A stretch of 64,000 bases of DNA from Microbacterium esteraromaticum (GTDB taxonomy: Bacteria; Actinomycetota; Actinomycetes; Actinomycetales; Microbacteriaceae): assembly GCF_017303215.1 (NCBI RefSeq), contig NZ_JAEMWU010000001.1:248001-312000 (forward strand), in the 5' to 3' direction. How positions within the stretch are numbered: the first letter of the stretch is position 1; every line of letters begins with the position of its first letter. The notes under the pieces were generated by a model. That model was not told where the DNA came from. It saw nothing but the letters and a program-made list of their open reading frames with translations, and ran no database searches. Positions 62,035 to 64,000 of the stretch are shown here, one piece after another. The position numbers were made by a program, and so were the translations under genes.

Positions 62035-63369
62035 TCAGTCGACGAGCAGCGCGGGCTCCTCGAGCACGGCGGCGACGTCGGCGATGAAGCGGCTCATGCC
62101 GTCGCCGTCGATCACACGGTGGTCGAACGACCCGGCGACCGTGGTCACCCAGCGCGGACGCACCTCGCCGTCGACGACCCACGGCTTCTGGGCGATCGTG
62201 CCCATGGCGACGATGCCGGCCTCGCCCGGGTTGATGATCGGGGTTCCGGCATCCATCCCGAACACACCGATGTTGGTGATCGTGATTGTGCCGCCCTGCT
62301 GGTCGGCGGGGCTGGTCTTGCCCTCGCGGGCCGTGACGGTCAGCCGGTTCAGCGCGCGGGCAAGGTCTTTCAGTCCGAGATCCTGGGCGTCCTTGATGTT
62401 CGGCACCAGCAGACCGCGCGGCGTCGCCGCCGCGATGCCGAGGTTGACGTAGTGGCGCACGACGATCTCCGCACCGTTGTCGGTGTCGACCCACGCGGCG
62501 TTGACCATCGGGGTGCGCCGCGCGGCCCAGATCACGGCGCGCGCCATGATCAGCAGCGGCGACACCCGGATGTCGGTGAAGTCGGGCGACGCCTTCAGAC
62601 GCTTGACGAGCTCCATCGTGCGGGTCGCGTCGATCTCTTTCCACACGGTCACATGCGGTGCCGAGTAGGCACTCTGCACCATCGCCGACGAGGTCGCCTT
62701 GCGCACACCCTTGACCGGGATCGACTCACTGCGATCGTCGTCCTGCGCAGCGGGCTGGATGCCGCGGGCCAGGCCCGCCGGGGCGCTCACCGGGGCCGGC
62801 AGCTTCTCCTCGCGCACATCTCCCCACTCGGGGGTCTCGATGTTGCGGAACACGCTGGCCTGCTGCGCGTGCCCCACGACGTCATCGCGCGTGACTTCGC
62901 CGTCTGCACCGGTCGGCGTGACCTCGGTGAGGTCGACGTTCAGGTCACGGGCGAGCTTGCGGATCGGCGGCTTGGCGATCACGCCCACCGAAGCGCGCAC
63001 GGGTCGCTCGGCCGGCTTGCGGCGACGCGAGACGGCACCGCCTCCGGTGCCGTAGCCGACCAGCACCGATCCGCCGCCCTCCTCGCCGGATGCTGCGGGC
63101 GCGGGCGCCGGGGTGGCCGGCGCGACAGCATCCGAGACGAACGAGATGATCGGCGCCCCCACCTCGACCGTGACGCCCTCGGCGACCAGCAGTTCACCGA
63201 CGGTCCCTGCGTGCGGTGACGGCAGCTCGACCAGCGACTTGGCGGTCTCGATCTCACAGATCACGTCGTTGATCGCCACGGTGTCGCCCGGGGCGACCTT
63301 CCAGGCGACGAGCTCGGCCTCGGTGAGCCCCTCGCCGACGTCGGGCAGGGTGAAGGTCTGAGTACTCAT
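62035..63369 (-). CDS. 2-oxo acid dehydrogenase E2 (dihydrolipoamide acyltransferase)
   Basis: A 444-residue acyltransferase. The N-terminal lipoyl domain ([19 protein letters not shown]) carries the lipoyl Lys44 in [10 protein letters not shown] peripheral subunit-binding domain ([20 protein letters not shown]) and a catalytic domain ending [11 protein letters not shown], with His417 and Asp421, follow. Pro/Ala-rich linkers lie between them. It moves acyl groups from E1 to CoA in a pyruvate or branched-chain 2-oxo acid complex. The adjacent E1-beta gene, with separate alpha and beta subunits implied, favours the branched-chain type. Confidence 0.92.
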   Translation of the reverse strand: MSTQTFTLPDVGEGLTEAELVAWKVAPGDTVAINDVICEIETAKSLVELPSPHAGTVGELLVAEGVTVEVGAPIISFVSDAVAPATPAPAPAASGEEGGGSVLVGYGTGGGAVSRRRKPAERPVRASVGVIAKPPIRKLARDLNVDLTEVTPTGADGEVTRDDVVGHAQQASVFRNIETPEWGDVREEKLPAPVSAPAGLARGIQPAAQDDDRSESIPVKGVRKATSSAMVQSAYSAPHVTVWKEIDATRTMELVKRLKASPDFTDIRVSPLLIMARAVIWAARRTPMVNAAWVDTDNGAEIVVRHYVNLGIAAATPRGLLVPNIKDAQDLGLKDLARALNRLTVTAREGKTSPADQQGGTITITNIGVFGMDAGTPIINPGEAGIVAMGTIAQKPWVVDGEVRPRWVTTVAGSFDHRVIDGDGMSRFIADVAAVLEEPALLVD

Positions 63370-63396
63370 GGGGTGTCCTTTCGGCTACGCGGCGTC

Positions 63397-63475
63397 CACA
63401 ACTCCGGAAAACCATGGTCCGGAACGGCAGTACGGGCGGATATGGCCGGAAACGGTGAGATTTTCCGGAGTTGTG
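63397..63475. repeat. 15-bp inverted repeat between E1-beta and E2
   Basis: CACAACTCCGGAAAA (63397-63411) and its exact complement (63461-63475), with a 49-bp middle that holds two near copies of ATGGYCCGGAA. It lies in the 173-bp gap between the two co-directed genes. It is related in sequence to the repeat at 25425-25493 (CAACTTCGGAG). Confidence 0.65.
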
Positions 63476-63542
63476 CGCAGTAGGCGGGGAAGAGATCAGT
63501 GGGGAACGGGTCTGCAGGGGGCCAGCTCCGACAGGCGCCGGG

Positions 63543-64000
63543 TCAGTAGGCGAGTGAGCGGTCGACGGCTTCGAGGATGCGGTCGGCATCGGGCAGGTAC
63601 GTCCCCTCGAGCTTGGCCGGTGGGAAGGGCGTGTCGAACCCCGAGACCCGCAGCACGGGCGCTTCGAGGGCGTAGAACGCCCGCTCCATGACGGTCGCGG
63701 CGATCTCGCTGCCGAGGCTGGTGAAACCGGGCGCCTCCTGCGCGTAGACCATGCGGCCGGTCGAGCGCACCGAGTCGAGGATGGGGCCGTAGTCGACCGG
63801 CGACAGCGAACGCACGTCGACGACCTCGCAGCTTGTGCCCTCACCCTCGGCGATGGCCGCCGCCTGCAGCAGCGTGGTCACCATCGCGCCGTGGCCGACA
63901 AGGGTCACGTCGCTGCCGCGGCGCACGACGCGCGACGCGTGCAGCGGGACGGCGGATGCTGACAGATCGACCTCGCCCTTGGGCCAGTACCGACTCTTGG
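63543..64000 (-). CDS. 2-oxo acid dehydrogenase E1 component, beta subunit (5' part outside window)
   Basis: The C-terminal 152 residues are seen; the gene starts beyond base 64000. The frame is open to the edge (KSRYWPKGEVDLSASAVPLH). Marks are VTLVGHGAMVTTLLQAA, VVDVRSLSPVDYGPILDSV, and YAQEAPGFTSLGSEIAATV, typical of the transketolase C-terminal domain of E1-beta, ending VDRSLAY. It works with the E2 gene 174 bp downstream on the same strand. Confidence 0.9.
   Translation of the reverse strand, partial: KSRYWPKGEVDLSASAVPLHASRVVRRGSDVTLVGHGAMVTTLLQAAAIAEGEGTSCEVVDVRSLSPVDYGPILDSVRSTGRMVYAQEAPGFTSLGSEIAATVMERAFYALEAPVLRVSGFDTPFPPAKLEGTYLPDADRILEAVDRSLAY

Overview
The window is 64 kb of a high-GC actinobacterial chromosome, most likely from the Microbacteriaceae and Microbacterium-like (inference). 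The grounds are the GC-rich third codon positions, a dCTP deaminase of the mycobacterial dUMP-forming type, Cys-free ribosomal proteins S14 and L33, and many genes whose -10 box (TANNNT) lies only 6-8 nt before the start codon, which points to leaderless transcripts. Coding density is about 90 percent. No prophage, IS element, rRNA or CRISPR array is visible.

Layout. 1-10.7 kb: end of a DUF389 membrane protein, a DUF1254/DUF1214 protein, a metQ-metN-metI methionine importer behind a structured leader, a solute-binding/VWA fusion protein, an MFS transporter, and a TetR/hydrolase pair sharing two palindromic operators. 10.8-22.2 kb: a cell-surface polymer locus with three CDP-glycerol glycerophosphotransferase-like polymerases, a TagE-like glycosyltransferase, a fused CDP-ribitol synthase, and a secreted GH101 endo-alpha-N-acetylgalactosaminidase. 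22.3-25.3 kb: a Pro-rich membrane protein, dcd and an ABC-2 exporter. 25.6-29.35 kb: a 3.7-kb island inserted at tRNA-Gly(CCC), bounded by 46-bp direct repeats and carrying only a TetR regulator and an LPXTG-anchored, glycine-rich, Ig-repeat surface protein. 29.4-38.4 kb: a membrane protein, an ASCH protein, cardiolipin synthase, an AraC regulator facing a CxxC carboxymuconolactone-decarboxylase-like protein, a compact two-gene restriction-modification system, and a UvrD-like helicase. 38.6-48 kb: PatB-like lyase, a CopC protein, an EamA transporter, a serine-hydrolase-like lipoprotein with a destroyed active site, a Pif1/RecD-like helicase, and a CopD-CtaG fusion. 48-50.3 kb: HU, a decayed AbiEi/DUF559 gene flanked by two copies of a 71-bp repeat, and rpmB-rpmG-rpsN. 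50.6-52.8 kb: an oxidoreductase with its LacI regulator. 52.8-61.7 kb: a zinc region containing zur, an SO_0444/YcgR-like permease, a TIGR03943 protein, a membrane-anchored propeller-like protein and a DNA glycosylase in one overlapping operon, then a DivIVA-like coiled-coil protein and a znuA-znuC-znuB importer behind a Zur box. 62-64 kb: E2 and the end of E1-beta of a branched-chain or pyruvate dehydrogenase complex.

Points most worth following: the integrase-less tRNA-Gly island; the metQ leader, whose hairpin hides the ribosome binding site and whose loop can pair with an upstream G-run; the restriction gene with an apparent swapped-Glu (Cfr10I/NgoMIV-like) active site; and the repeat-flanked, internally deleted DUF559 pseudogene.
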